The translations under genes and the position numbers were made by a program. A DNA stretch of 64,000 nucleotides from the NCBI RefSeq assembly GCF_030296755.1, contig NZ_AP027741.1, positions 620,001-684,000 on the forward strand, given 5' to 3'. The notes under the pieces were generated by a model that searched no databases, was not told the DNA's origin, and saw nothing but the letters and a program-made list of their open reading frames with translations. The DNA comes from Methylophaga marina. Lineage in GTDB: Bacteria > Pseudomonadota > Gammaproteobacteria > Nitrosococcales > Methylophagaceae. Numbering within the stretch: position 1 is the first letter of the stretch; every line of letters starts with the position of its first letter. Shown one piece after another: positions 31,469 through 39,999 of this stretch.

Positions 31469-32597
31469 TGTCGACCATGAACTATATAAACAGCCAGCTG
31501 CTGGTATTAGTCCTGATGATAATGATGCCAACAACGGCGTTTGCAGAAAATGAAACAATGACGCTGATCGAGCAATACAGGCAAGGTGTCACACACTGGC
31601 CCGAAGCCAAACTTGATGCTGGGGTTGAGGTGCAACCACTCATGCCTTTACCCCAGCAGATTGAGTTTCCACTCGACAATCCTTTTTCTGAGGAAAAGCA
31701 ACAGCTCGGTAAACATCTTTTTTCGACAGACGTTTATCACAATCACAGCAGATTGCTTGCGCCTCTTGTCATGATCCAGATTTAGCCTGGGCTGATGGCA
31801 GAAGAAAAGCGATTGGACATAATCGTATTCAAGGTGACATCAACTCACCCTCTATCGTTGATACTGGCTTGCTGAAGCAATTGTTTTGGGATGGCAGAGT
31901 CAACAGTCTGGAAGAACAAACACTGGCAAGTTGGACCAACCCGATTGAGATGGCAGCGAATCCTGAAAATGCAGCAAAACGACTGGCGAAGACCGCATCT
32001 TATCCTGCTCTTTTCAAAACCGCTTTTGGTGACGAAAACATCACGCCTGAACGTATCGTTCAGGCTATTGCCACTTTTGTGCGAACAGTTCGCTCATCGC
32101 CATCAGACTTTGATCGCTTTATGGAAGGTAAGCAAACGGCACTGACCGACCAGCAAATTAGAGGCCTACACTTATTCCGCACAAAAGCGCGTTGTATCCA
32201 TTGCCACAATGGCCCCTTACTCAGTGATAATCAATTCCATCACTTGGGTACATCATTTGACCAAGTCGGTAATTTCCAGGGCCGCTATAAAATGACGGGA
32301 AAGGCAGAAGATGTCGGTGCATTTAGAACACCTGCATTACGAACAGGCATCGCTTCGCCACCCTATATGCACAATGGCCTCGTTACGGATTTGGATATGC
32401 TGCTAGCTATGTACAATATGGGGTGGTGGCAAAATGCGAAACTCGATAATAAAACCGATGATATTCCCACCGCTCAATTATCGCCACTAATAAAACCCTT
32501 GGATCTGTCAAAACAAGAACTGGCCGATCTGAAAGCCTTTTTACTCGGCTTATCCAGTCATCTACCACAGCCACTTCTTCCAGAAGAATTACCCTAG
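31468..32597 (+). CDS. Periplasmic di-heme peroxidase, MauG/CcpA family (reading frame broken once)
   Basis: Signal peptide MNYINSQLLVLVLMIMMPT...AFA, then the bacterial di-heme cytochrome c peroxidase fold. A first heme motif CASCHD reads through only if one T is added to the six-T run at 31718-31723; without it the frame stops early. A second heme motif CIHCHNGP is in the downstream part, followed by the conserved AFRTPALR and PYMHNG. The repaired protein is about 376 residues. MauG-like members oxidise protein or peptide substrates rather than simply detoxify peroxide. I cannot tell from the sequence whether the sixth ligand is Met or Tyr. Coupling to a TonB receptor recalls MbnH in methanobactin loci. 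Confidence 0.85.
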
Positions 32598-32699
32598 AAA
32601 GGCCATTCCATTCACTCACTCGATAAAAAACCTTATAACAGAGATGTTGGCCATCAGTAATTTTATGATAACTTCTAGGTTCTTCATAAGGCTGTAACC

Positions 32700-33466
32700 A
32701 TGTCACGGAAAAAAATCGCAAGACACAAGGCAATCATTGACGAGCTCACCATCAATCCTTCTATGCGGGTGAGTGAATTAGCAAAAACCCTGAAAGTCAC
32801 GACAGAAACGATTCGTCGTGATTTAGAAGAGTTAGCCGAACAAAACCTGATTAGTCGTACTTATGGTGGCGCCTTACTGAGACAGGCAGCAGAACCTGTA
32901 TTAAATGAGCGACATAAAGCGAATCTGGCCGAGCGTACCGCCATTGCAAAAAAGCCGCTCCGACATTGAAAGGAGCTAAAGTACTGATGATAGGTTCGGG
33001 GGTCACTACGGTTGAAGTCGCGAAACGTATCGCCTATGAAATGAATAATATTACCGTCATCACGCATGCTTTTGGTGTGGCCACTGTTCTATCATTCAAT
33101 CCGACCATTAAGGTCATCATGGCGCCTGGTATTTATCATGGTGAAGAAGGCGCAACACATGGCTCTCAGACCTGTCAGTTTTTATCAGATTACACAGCTG
33201 ACTGGGCTATTCTCGGCGCCAGTAGTCTGGCACCTACAGGACCAGCAGATGCACTCACCGATGCCGCAGATGTGTATAAACAAATGATTCGCCAAAGTGC
33301 CAACAATATGGTGGTGGCTGATCACAGTAAATTCGATCGCATGGCCACGGCGCGTTATGCCAGATGGAATGAGATCGATCATTTAGTCACTGACCGCCAA
33401 CCCAGTGGCCCCTTAAAGAAAGCCTTAATGGCTGATAAGGTAAACATCATTGAGGCGGCAGTCTGA
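32700..33466 (+). CDS. DeoR-family transcriptional regulator (reading frame broken once)
   Basis: N-terminal winged helix with MRVSELAKTLKVTTETIRRDLEEL and the family signature SRTYGGALL. The C-terminal DeoR sensor domain has VLMIGSGVTTVEVAKRI, HGSQTCQFL, ADWAILGASSL and ADHSKFDR. The two halves are in different frames at a six-A run (32948-32953); seven A would give AIAKKAAPTLKGAKV and about 255 residues. Such regulators respond to phosphorylated sugars or similar intermediates. It converges on the kinase/aminotransferase gene, whose control is its likely job. Confidence 0.85.
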
Positions 33467-33491
33467 ACCCCACCTCAATGATGAATATGGC

Positions 33492-35810
33492 TTACACGTG
33501 CTTAGATAAAGCATCTAAAAAGAAATCAGCCTCATATCGCGATAAGGTTAGCAAAGGACGTAACTTCAAGGTAGCGCCGTACTTGCCTGCTGCACCAATC
33601 AACACCCCTGCTTGTTTTAAACCGTTAATAATATGTCGTGTCTTGGTGGGATTAGGGTTATGTTTATTATCCTTTTCACCAATATCAATACCCAAAAATA
33701 AGCCTTGCCCACGAACATCAGCAATATAAGACGATTGTTGCGCCATAAACTGGAGTTGTTGCTTGAGGTAGTCCCCCATCTTACGTGCATTTTCCTGCAG
33801 ATTTTCCTGTTGAATGGTATTGAGTACTGCTTGACCGGCAGCCGCCGCAACCGGATTACCTCCAAAGGTATTAAAGTAACCAACATCAGCACAGAAGGAC
33901 TGTAAATAATCAGGTCGCGTCGCCACCGCGGCCATGGGGAAACCATTTCCCATCGGTTTTCCCATTGTCACAATATCAGGCGTCAGTCCATGGAAGTCAA
34001 AACCCCAGAAAGTATCGCCCATGCGGGCAAACCCAGGTTGAACTTCATCAGCGATAAAAACGCCGCCAGCGTTGCGGACAACCTCAACAGCTTGTTTCAA
34101 AAAGCCACGAGGTTCGAAAAAAATACCATCTGAAGAAAAAATGGTATCTACCAACAGTGCCGCCACTCTGATACCACGCTGTTGTAAGGTTTCAATTGCC
34201 TCCGCGACTTTTGCAGCAAAACCGGCAGCTATGTCTCCTTCGTACACAGACGATGATGGTGCCGGAATAGCTACCACATTATCGGGCAAACTCCCTTGCT
34301 TAATAATGGAGGGTGAGACGGTTGTCACCAGACTGGTATTACCATGGTAGGCATCTTCCGTCACAATAAAGCCTGTTCCGCCTGAAGCCTGCTCAGCCAA
34401 ACGCATCGCTAAATCATTGGCTTCACTACCCGAGCAGGTCATCACGACATTAGATACTGACTCTGGTAGCGTCGCTTTCAGTGACTCCAGATAGTCATCC
34501 ACCACACTGACCAAATAGCGTGTATGTACATTCAATGTCGCAATTTGTTTTGACACCGCAGCAACGACACTTGGGTGACAATGACCAAGGCAAGGCACAT
34601 TATTATAAAAATCCAGATAACGTTTACCATCAGCGGCTTGCATCCAGGCACCTTGTGCAGACACCATTTCAATAGGCTCTTGGTAAAACAAAACCGAAGC
34701 AGCACCAAGATTATCAAGACGCCGTGTGACGTTCTCCTTGTGCTGACCCGATTTAGCCTCAAAAGCGTTCATATCGAGAATACGTTTTTCACTTAGCGGT
34801 GATGTGTCTTGCTGTTCATTTTCGGCAAGATATCGCTTTGCTAACTCAATAGTGCCTTGCGTGTACTGATCAAACCCGGCTTCTGCTGCTGTTTCTGTTT
34901 CAGGGTGACTTGCCACCCAGGCAGTGAGTAATAGTCGACGGAACATCACAAATGTGGATATCATCGCTTCATCTTCTGCTGATAGCAGTGAGATGGATTT
35001 ATAGCCTCGAACCCAGGCTCGTTCTAATTCCGGCAACAATGGCGACAACTCAAGAAACGAGACGGCTGAAGCAAAGTCATACATAAACCAGCTAAAACCA
35101 CAATCATCAAAATCGATCACACCAAGATCATGGCCGTCTGCTAATAAATTCGCTAAACGCAGATCTGCATGAACTAAGCCGAAGCGGTCTGCTCCCTCAC
35201 CATAGGCCTCTAACTGTGACTCGAGTAGCTGACATAATTGCTCAAGTACCACTTTCCCCTGTTCATCCAAGCCAAGCGCTTCTCGCCAATCCCCCCATAA
35301 AGGCTCAGGTCCAAAGGCACTCTCAAAATTCCATTTTTTACGTTCAAAGCCATCCGGCAGTGTCCAGTTTTTCGCATGTTGATGAAGTTTTGCTGAGGTG
35401 GCACCGAGTAATTCAAAGCCTGCGACTAAAGATTCATCCTCATTTGGTTGATCCCCAGGAAGAAACTCAAAGGCCACCACGTACCGCGCTGTCCCCTCAT
35501 CATCAAATTCTGCTACTAAACTGCCATCTGTCATTGTTAATGGCTCGGGTGTATTCAAGACTTGCTGTTGACGTAGTGATTGAATCCACATCAGTTCAGA
35601 CAGGATCTCTTTTTTAGAATGATAATTTGGTCTGTGAACGCGAATAATGAAACGCTGATTTCGTGCCTCATCTTGAATCAGAAATGTGGCGTTTTCAGAC
35701 ACAGTCAGTAAGGAAATGTTGGCCTTTTCTGAGACATCCCACATTGGAAGCAAGCCTTTCACACCGCGTGTTAGGCGTTGAACAAACTGGGAATTATATA
35801 AACCCGCCAT
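33492..35810 (-). CDS. Fusion of an APH-type small-molecule kinase and a class III PLP phospho-lyase-like domain
   Basis: 772 residues. The N-terminal half (about 1-330) is a choline/aminoglycoside-kinase fold with the catalytic loop FGLVHADLRLANLL and metal-binding VIDFDDCG. The C-terminal half (about 370-772) is a class III aminotransferase with CSGSEANDLAMRLA, DEVQPGFARMG and the PLP-lysine segment TMGKPMGNGFP. The GKPMGNG wording is typical of the ethanolamine-phosphate and phosphohydroxylysine phospho-lyases (AGXT2L family) rather than ordinary transaminases. The inferred role is to phosphorylate a hydroxylated amine and then eliminate phosphate and ammonia to an aldehyde. The ATG at 35810 (AGAGG upstream) is preferred to an in-frame start at 35846. 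Confidence 0.85.
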   Translation of the reverse strand: MAGLYNSQFVQRLTRGVKGLLPMWDVSEKANISLLTVSENATFLIQDEARNQRFIIRVHRPNYHSKKEILSELMWIQSLRQQQVLNTPEPLTMTDGSLVAEFDDEGTARYVVAFEFLPGDQPNEDESLVAGFELLGATSAKLHQHAKNWTLPDGFERKKWNFESAFGPEPLWGDWREALGLDEQGKVVLEQLCQLLESQLEAYGEGADRFGLVHADLRLANLLADGHDLGVIDFDDCGFSWFMYDFASAVSFLELSPLLPELERAWVRGYKSISLLSAEDEAMISTFVMFRRLLLTAWVASHPETETAAEAGFDQYTQGTIELAKRYLAENEQQDTSPLSEKRILDMNAFEAKSGQHKENVTRRLDNLGAASVLFYQEPIEMVSAQGAWMQAADGKRYLDFYNNVPCLGHCHPSVVAAVSKQIATLNVHTRYLVSVVDDYLESLKATLPESVSNVVMTCSGSEANDLAMRLAEQASGGTGFIVTEDAYHGNTSLVTTVSPSIIKQGSLPDNVVAIPAPSSSVYEGDIAAGFAAKVAEAIETLQQRGIRVAALLVDTIFSSDGIFFEPRGFLKQAVEVVRNAGGVFIADEVQPGFARMGDTFWGFDFHGLTPDIVTMGKPMGNGFPMAAVATRPDYLQSFCADVGYFNTFGGNPVAAAAGQAVLNTIQQENLQENARKMGDYLKQQLQFMAQQSSYIADVRGQGLFLGIDIGEKDNKHNPNPTKTRHIINGLKQAGVLIGAAGKYGATLKLRPLLTLSRYEADFFLDALSKHV

Positions 35811-35861
35811 AAAGATAACCTCTGTAACTGTGTAAATTAGCCACATTTATAACTTCATTTT

Positions 35862-35894
35862 TACTGACTTGCAATATTTTTGTTGCAAAGTAAC
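35862..35894. promoter_or_regulatory. Imperfect inverted repeat in the divergent promoter region, possible DeoR-type operator
   Basis: TTGCAA occurs at 35869-35874 and 35883-35888 with an 8-base AT-rich spacer. The flanks partly continue the symmetry (TTAC... / ...GTAAC). It lies midway between the kinase-fusion start (35810) and the dehydrogenase start (35953). The regulator assignment is inference. Confidence 0.4.
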
Positions 35895-35952
35895 AGATTT
35901 ATGTTAAAAATACAGTCACACCATTATTCACTAACTCTCGGGAGAATCGTGC

Positions 35953-36732
35953 ATGCTCACTTCTATTAAAAATAAATCTGTCATCGTTACAGGTGGCTCA
36001 AAAGGCATTGGCAAAGGCATTGCCAGTGTATTTGCGAAACAAGGGGCCAAAGTGATGATTGCCGCTCGTGGAGAAGAAGCGGCTAAGCAGACTGTTGATG
36101 AAATCAATACCCTCGGTGGTACTGCAGATTACTACTTATGCGACGTATCCAGTTGGGAACAAGTTCAAGCTTTAGTGAAATACACTGAAGACACGTTTGG
36201 TAGCGTCGATATTCTCTGTGCTAATGCCGGTACGTTCCCACAGAAAAAAATCATCGACTTAACACCTGAAGACTGGGATGACATTATGTCAGCCAATCTT
36301 AAGAGTACTTTTCTCTGTGTCAAAGCGTGTATCCCTCAATTTGAGAAACAAGGCAAAGGTCGCGTTGTGGTGACCTCTTCTATCACTGGCCCAATCACAG
36401 GCTATCCTGGCTGGTCGCACTACGGAGCAACTAAGGCTGGTCAGTTAGGTTTTATGAAAACAGCCGCGATGGAACTGGCTCGTTATAACACCACCATTAA
36501 TGCCGTAATGCCCGGTAATATTTACACTGAGGGCTTAGCTGATTTAGGTGAAGAATATCTCAATAGTATGGCGGCTGCGATACCGTTAAAACGATTGGGT
36601 GCCGTCGAAGATATTGCCAATGCGGCTTTATTCTTTGCTGCTGATGAAGCGGCTTATATCACTGGACAGCAGATCGTGGTTGATGGTGGTCAGACATTAC
36701 CTGAGTGTATGGAAGCCGTCGATGAGATCTAG
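35953..36732 (+). CDS. Short-chain dehydrogenase/reductase (FabG-like)
   Basis: 259 residues, classical SDR. The cofactor motif is TGGSKGIGKGIA, then ANAG, the catalytic Ser in SSITGP and YGATKAG (Tyr, Lys). The C-terminal signature is ITGQQIVVDGGQTLPE. The family cannot be resolved further by eye. Its position divergent from the kinase/phospho-lyase fusion, and apart from fatty acid genes, suggests it oxidises or reduces an alcohol or aldehyde of that pathway rather than acting in lipid synthesis. Confidence 0.88.
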   Translation: MLTSIKNKSVIVTGGSKGIGKGIASVFAKQGAKVMIAARGEEAAKQTVDEINTLGGTADYYLCDVSSWEQVQALVKYTEDTFGSVDILCANAGTFPQKKIIDLTPEDWDDIMSANLKSTFLCVKACIPQFEKQGKGRVVVTSSITGPITGYPGWSHYGATKAGQLGFMKTAAMELARYNTTINAVMPGNIYTEGLADLGEEYLNSMAAAIPLKRLGAVEDIANAALFFAADEAAYITGQQIVVDGGQTLPECMEAVDEI

Positions 36733-36760
36733 TCAGCCATAACACTCCCCGTTCACATAC

Positions 36761-36793
36761 AAAAAAGGCACTGTATTAACAGTGCCTTTTTTT
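36761..36793. terminator. Bidirectional terminator between the SDR and the molybdoprotein gene
   Basis: 8-bp stem GGCACTGT/ACAGTGCC (36767-36774 with 36779-36786), 4-base loop, flanked by six A on the left and seven T on the right. It serves both convergent genes. Confidence 0.9.
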
Positions 36794-36809
36794 ATTATCG
36801 AAGTTTTGT

Positions 36810-39131
36810 TTAAGCCACCGAGGAGCGGACAACGTCACCCGCTTCATTTGCACTCGCTATCATTTTAATCGCAATGAATTTCGAGGTCGGTGTAAAGGTT
36901 TTATCGCCATAACTTTCCAGTGGGACTAATGGGTTAGTTTCTGGATAGTATGCAGCAGCCTGCCCTTGAGGGATGTCATAACTTAACAAGGTGAAGTTGG
37001 ATACTTTTCGTTCTTTACCATCTTCCCACACGGTAATCATATCTACTTTCTGCCCGTGTTCCAGCCCAAGGCGTTTGATATCAGCTTCGTTAGCAAAAAC
37101 GACATCACGCATGCCATACACACCTCGATAACGATCGTTCATGCTGTAAACCGTCGTGTTGTATTGATCATGAGAACGCATGGTTTGCAAAATCAGATCG
37201 GGAGACTGCCCGTTCTTGGTAACCTGATCCTGAAGCAAGGTCTTAGGTAAAGGATTCGCAATAAAGTTAGCTTTACCTGTATTGGTGTTCCATTGATACT
37301 CTGCTGCTGGGTTACCCAAATAAAAGCCACCAGGATTCTGTATTTTCTTACTGAAATTATCAAAGCCTGGAATAACATCTGCAATCAGATCACGAATGCG
37401 GTCATAGTCTTCTACCAACCATTCCCAATCCACCGGTTTATTACCTAAGGTCGCTTTAGCAATGCCAGCAATAATCGAAGCTTCAGAGCGTAATAAAGGT
37501 GAAAAAGGTTTTAGCTGACCGTAAGAGATGTGCACCATGCTAAAGGTATCTTCAACGGTTACACCTTGTAATCCAGATTTTTGGAAATCTTTTTCAGTGC
37601 GACCCAGACACGGTAAAATCAGTGCCTCTTTACCTGTAACAAGATGACTACGGTTCAGTTTTGTTGAAATCTGCACAGTCAAATCACAGTTACGCATGGC
37701 TTTATGTGAACGCTCGGTATCCGGTGTGGCCTGAACAAAGTTACCACCTAGCCCAAAGAAGACTTTCGCTTGACCTTTTTCCATCGCATCAATGGCTTGA
37801 ACCGTGGTATGACCATGTTCACGAGGCACTTTAAAATCAAAGCGCTGTTCAATGGCATCCAGTAACCATTCTGGTGGCTGCTCATCAATACCCATGGTGC
37901 GGTCACCCTGCACATTACTGTGACCACGCACAGGTGATAAACCTGCGCCAGGACGGCCAATATTGCCACGCAATAATTGCAGGTTCACAATTTCCTGAAC
38001 AGTCGGCACAGAATGAAGATGCTGGGTTACACCCATCGCCCAGCACATAATGACACGGTCAGCTTTACAATAAATCTTAGCCGCCATTTCGATTTCAGCC
38101 AGACTCAGGCCTGATTGTGATTCAATCAAATCCCAAGGCGTATTATCGATTTCGGCGAAGTAGTCATCCATACCATGCGTCTGTTGCTGAATAAATGCAT
38201 GGTCTAATACCGCCGGTTTACCTTTTTCTTGTGCTTCGCGATCCCATTGCAATAAGAACTTCGCCATACCGCGAATAGCGGCCATATCACCACCTAAAGC
38301 AGGTCTGAAATAAGCACTATTAGTTGGCTCAGACTCATTAGTGAGCATTTCCATCGGGCTTTGTGGATGCTGAAAACGTTCCAAACCACGTTCTTTAAGT
38401 GGATTAAAACACACGACATGTGCACCACGTTTCACTGCTTCACTCAGCGGTTCCAACATACGTGGGTGATTGGTACCAGGATTCTGACCAATGACAAAAA
38501 TCGCATCCGCTTCAGCAAAGTCTTCAAAGGTAACAGTGCCTTTGCCCACACCCAGTGTTTCAGACATACCAATACCACTGGCTTCGTGGCACATATTGGA
38601 ACAGTCTGGGAAATTATTGGTACCGAAGGCACGGACAAAAAGCTGGTATAGAAAAGCGGCTTCGTTACTGGCTCGACCAGAGGTATAAAATTCTGCTTGA
38701 TCGGGTGAGTCAAGCTGGTTTAAGTGTTTGGCAACCGTATCAAAGGCTTCTTGCCATGTGACGGTTTCGTAATGATCAGTGTCGGCGTTATAACGCATCG
38801 GATGAGTGATACGCCCCTGTGACTCTAGCCAAAAATCACTTTCTTTTAATAACTCAGCGTTACTGTGCTTCGCAAAAAATGCCGGGGTGACTTTACGGCC
38901 TGTCGCTTCCCAGTTAACCGCTTTGGCACCATTTTCACAAAATTTAATCATGCCCTTTTCAGGCGTTTCTCCCCAGGCACACCCTGGACAATCAAGACCA
39001 TGATCCTGATTCGTTTTCAGCATCGCACGGATATTGGAAATAGCATTTCTGCTACCCAGCCAGTTACGAGTAACACTGACAAGTGCACCCCAACCAGCAG
39101 CTGGACCATTGTAGGGCTTGTAATGACTCAC
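36810..39131 (-). CDS. ydeP: FdhF/YdeP-family molybdopterin oxidoreductase
   Basis: 773 residues, about the length of E. coli YdeP. It has the N-terminal LDCPGCAW and CENGAK cysteines, the family-defining EFYTSGRASNEAAFLYQL and FPDCSNMCHEASG (Cys at the molybdenum-ligand position), GQNPGTNHPRML, and GRPGAGLSPVRGHSNVQGDR. The C-terminal dinucleotide-binding domain has SHDQYNTTVYSMNDRYRG. YdeP proteins are formate-dehydrogenase-like, with unclear substrate and an acid-resistance link in E. coli. The start is a GTG at 39131 with GGAGAG upstream, because the nearby ATG is out of frame. No fdhD or other molybdoenzyme gene is adjacent. Confidence 0.9.
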   Translation of the reverse strand: MSHYKPYNGPAAGWGALVSVTRNWLGSRNAISNIRAMLKTNQDHGLDCPGCAWGETPEKGMIKFCENGAKAVNWEATGRKVTPAFFAKHSNAELLKESDFWLESQGRITHPMRYNADTDHYETVTWQEAFDTVAKHLNQLDSPDQAEFYTSGRASNEAAFLYQLFVRAFGTNNFPDCSNMCHEASGIGMSETLGVGKGTVTFEDFAEADAIFVIGQNPGTNHPRMLEPLSEAVKRGAHVVCFNPLKERGLERFQHPQSPMEMLTNESEPTNSAYFRPALGGDMAAIRGMAKFLLQWDREAQEKGKPAVLDHAFIQQQTHGMDDYFAEIDNTPWDLIESQSGLSLAEIEMAAKIYCKADRVIMCWAMGVTQHLHSVPTVQEIVNLQLLRGNIGRPGAGLSPVRGHSNVQGDRTMGIDEQPPEWLLDAIEQRFDFKVPREHGHTTVQAIDAMEKGQAKVFFGLGGNFVQATPDTERSHKAMRNCDLTVQISTKLNRSHLVTGKEALILPCLGRTEKDFQKSGLQGVTVEDTFSMVHISYGQLKPFSPLLRSEASIIAGIAKATLGNKPVDWEWLVEDYDRIRDLIADVIPGFDNFSKKIQNPGGFYLGNPAAEYQWNTNTGKANFIANPLPKTLLQDQVTKNGQSPDLILQTMRSHDQYNTTVYSMNDRYRGVYGMRDVVFANEADIKRLGLEHGQKVDMITVWEDGKERKVSNFTLLSYDIPQGQAAAYYPETNPLVPLESYGDKTFTPTSKFIAIKMIASANEAGDVVRSSVA

Positions 39132-39484
39132 TAGGACATCTCTCCGGACAAGATAATAAAAACAGCTAATAACCAAGCTCTAACACAAGCAAATGCTCGT
39201 ATGCTAAGTTGCTTGTTGTCATAGCCGAATACGGTAAGTGAGATCAGAACGGCATGTTCTGCGTGATGAAACACGATTGTAATTTAATCCTGTCATCCTT
39301 CTGATCATTGCGATCAACATTATTATAGTTGGCTTGGATACCTTGCATCAATACAGACGCCAATTTCAGGAAAAAATTCCCAGCACAACCACTGAGATTC
39401 TTCTTTAAAAACAGTGAAATAAATTACCTTAACATTAATTATCTTTATGTTAAGATAAAATTACATTCTGAATCGGATACCCCC
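39132..39484. other. Divergent intergenic region between the YdeP-type gene and the efflux cluster
   Basis: 353 bases. It contains the MarR-type palindrome at 39428-39454 near the right end. The left 250 bases are AT-rich and would hold the promoter of the minus-strand molybdoprotein. I see no RNA gene, repeat or second coding frame there. Confidence 0.6.
39428..39454. promoter_or_regulatory. Palindrome upstream of marR, probable MarR operator
   Basis: Perfect 8-bp arms CTTAACAT/ATGTTAAG around an 11-base AT-rich spacer, ending 30 bp before the marR start. MarR dimers bind such AT-rich inverted repeats at their own promoters, so autoregulation of the efflux operon is likely. Confidence 0.65.
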
Positions 39485-39999
39485 ATGTCGGGAAAAAATT
39501 TGATGAAGTCGACCTCATCATGGCTCAGTGGCAGCAGTTAGGTCTTCATACTGACCTGGATGCCATTAAAATTATCGGTCGTGTTTTACGTCTGGCGAAA
39601 ACAATCGAACAGCAAGTCGGCGAACTTCACCGCGAATTTGCGCTCAAACCTGGCGAGTTTGATGTTCTTGCCACCTTGAAACGCGAAAATAAACGCTACC
39701 TGACACCTTCAGAGCTCTACCAAAGTATGTTGCTCACCTCAGGTGCGATGACAAGTCGTCTTGATAAGCTGGAAGAAAAAGCCCTTATACAGCGCCAACA
39801 CTGTCAGCAGGACCGAAGAAAAGTACTGGTGAGCCTAACCCCTCATGGCAAGAAACTCATTAATAAAGTGTATCCGGCACACTTTTCATTGCTGGAAACA
39901 TTATTAGCCTCCGTTTCAGGCAAAGATAAAACCTTATTGGCGAACTTACTTAAAACAACGCTTGCCTCTGTAGACTCACCAACAACTGAACAATCATGA
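39485..39999 (+). CDS. MarR-family regulator (reading frame broken once near the start)
   Basis: Winged-helix regulator of about 171 residues after repair. Visible are VIGRV-like IIGRVLRLAKTIEQ, FALKPGEFDVLATLKR, the recognition helix SGAMTSRLDKLEEK and the wing QDRRKVLVSLTPHGKK. The ATG at 39485 opens MSGK and breaks at a six-A run (39493-39498). Seven A would give MSGKKFDEVDLIMAQWQQLG, which fits the usual MarR N-terminus (D-x-I-x-x-Q-W). Without repair, translation could start at ATG 39520 (159 residues). The stop overlaps the transporter start by 4 bases. Confidence 0.88.

Noticed and set aside
27198-32597. Methanobactin biosynthesis operon
   Set aside because: Only the FecI, FecR, receptor and MauG-like parts are present. 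There is no room for a Cys-containing precursor between genes (the receptor and peroxidase overlap), and no MbnB/MbnC-like gene.
31468-33466. Peroxidase and DeoR as decayed pseudogenes of an inactive island
   Set aside because: Apart from a single short homopolymer each, both reading frames are fully conserved with all motifs, and undamaged housekeeping genes show the same type of break.
39300-39320. Second FNR box upstream of the molybdoprotein gene
   Set aside because: TGATCATTGCGATCA has a 7-base rather than 4-base spacer between half-sites and does not match the consensus.
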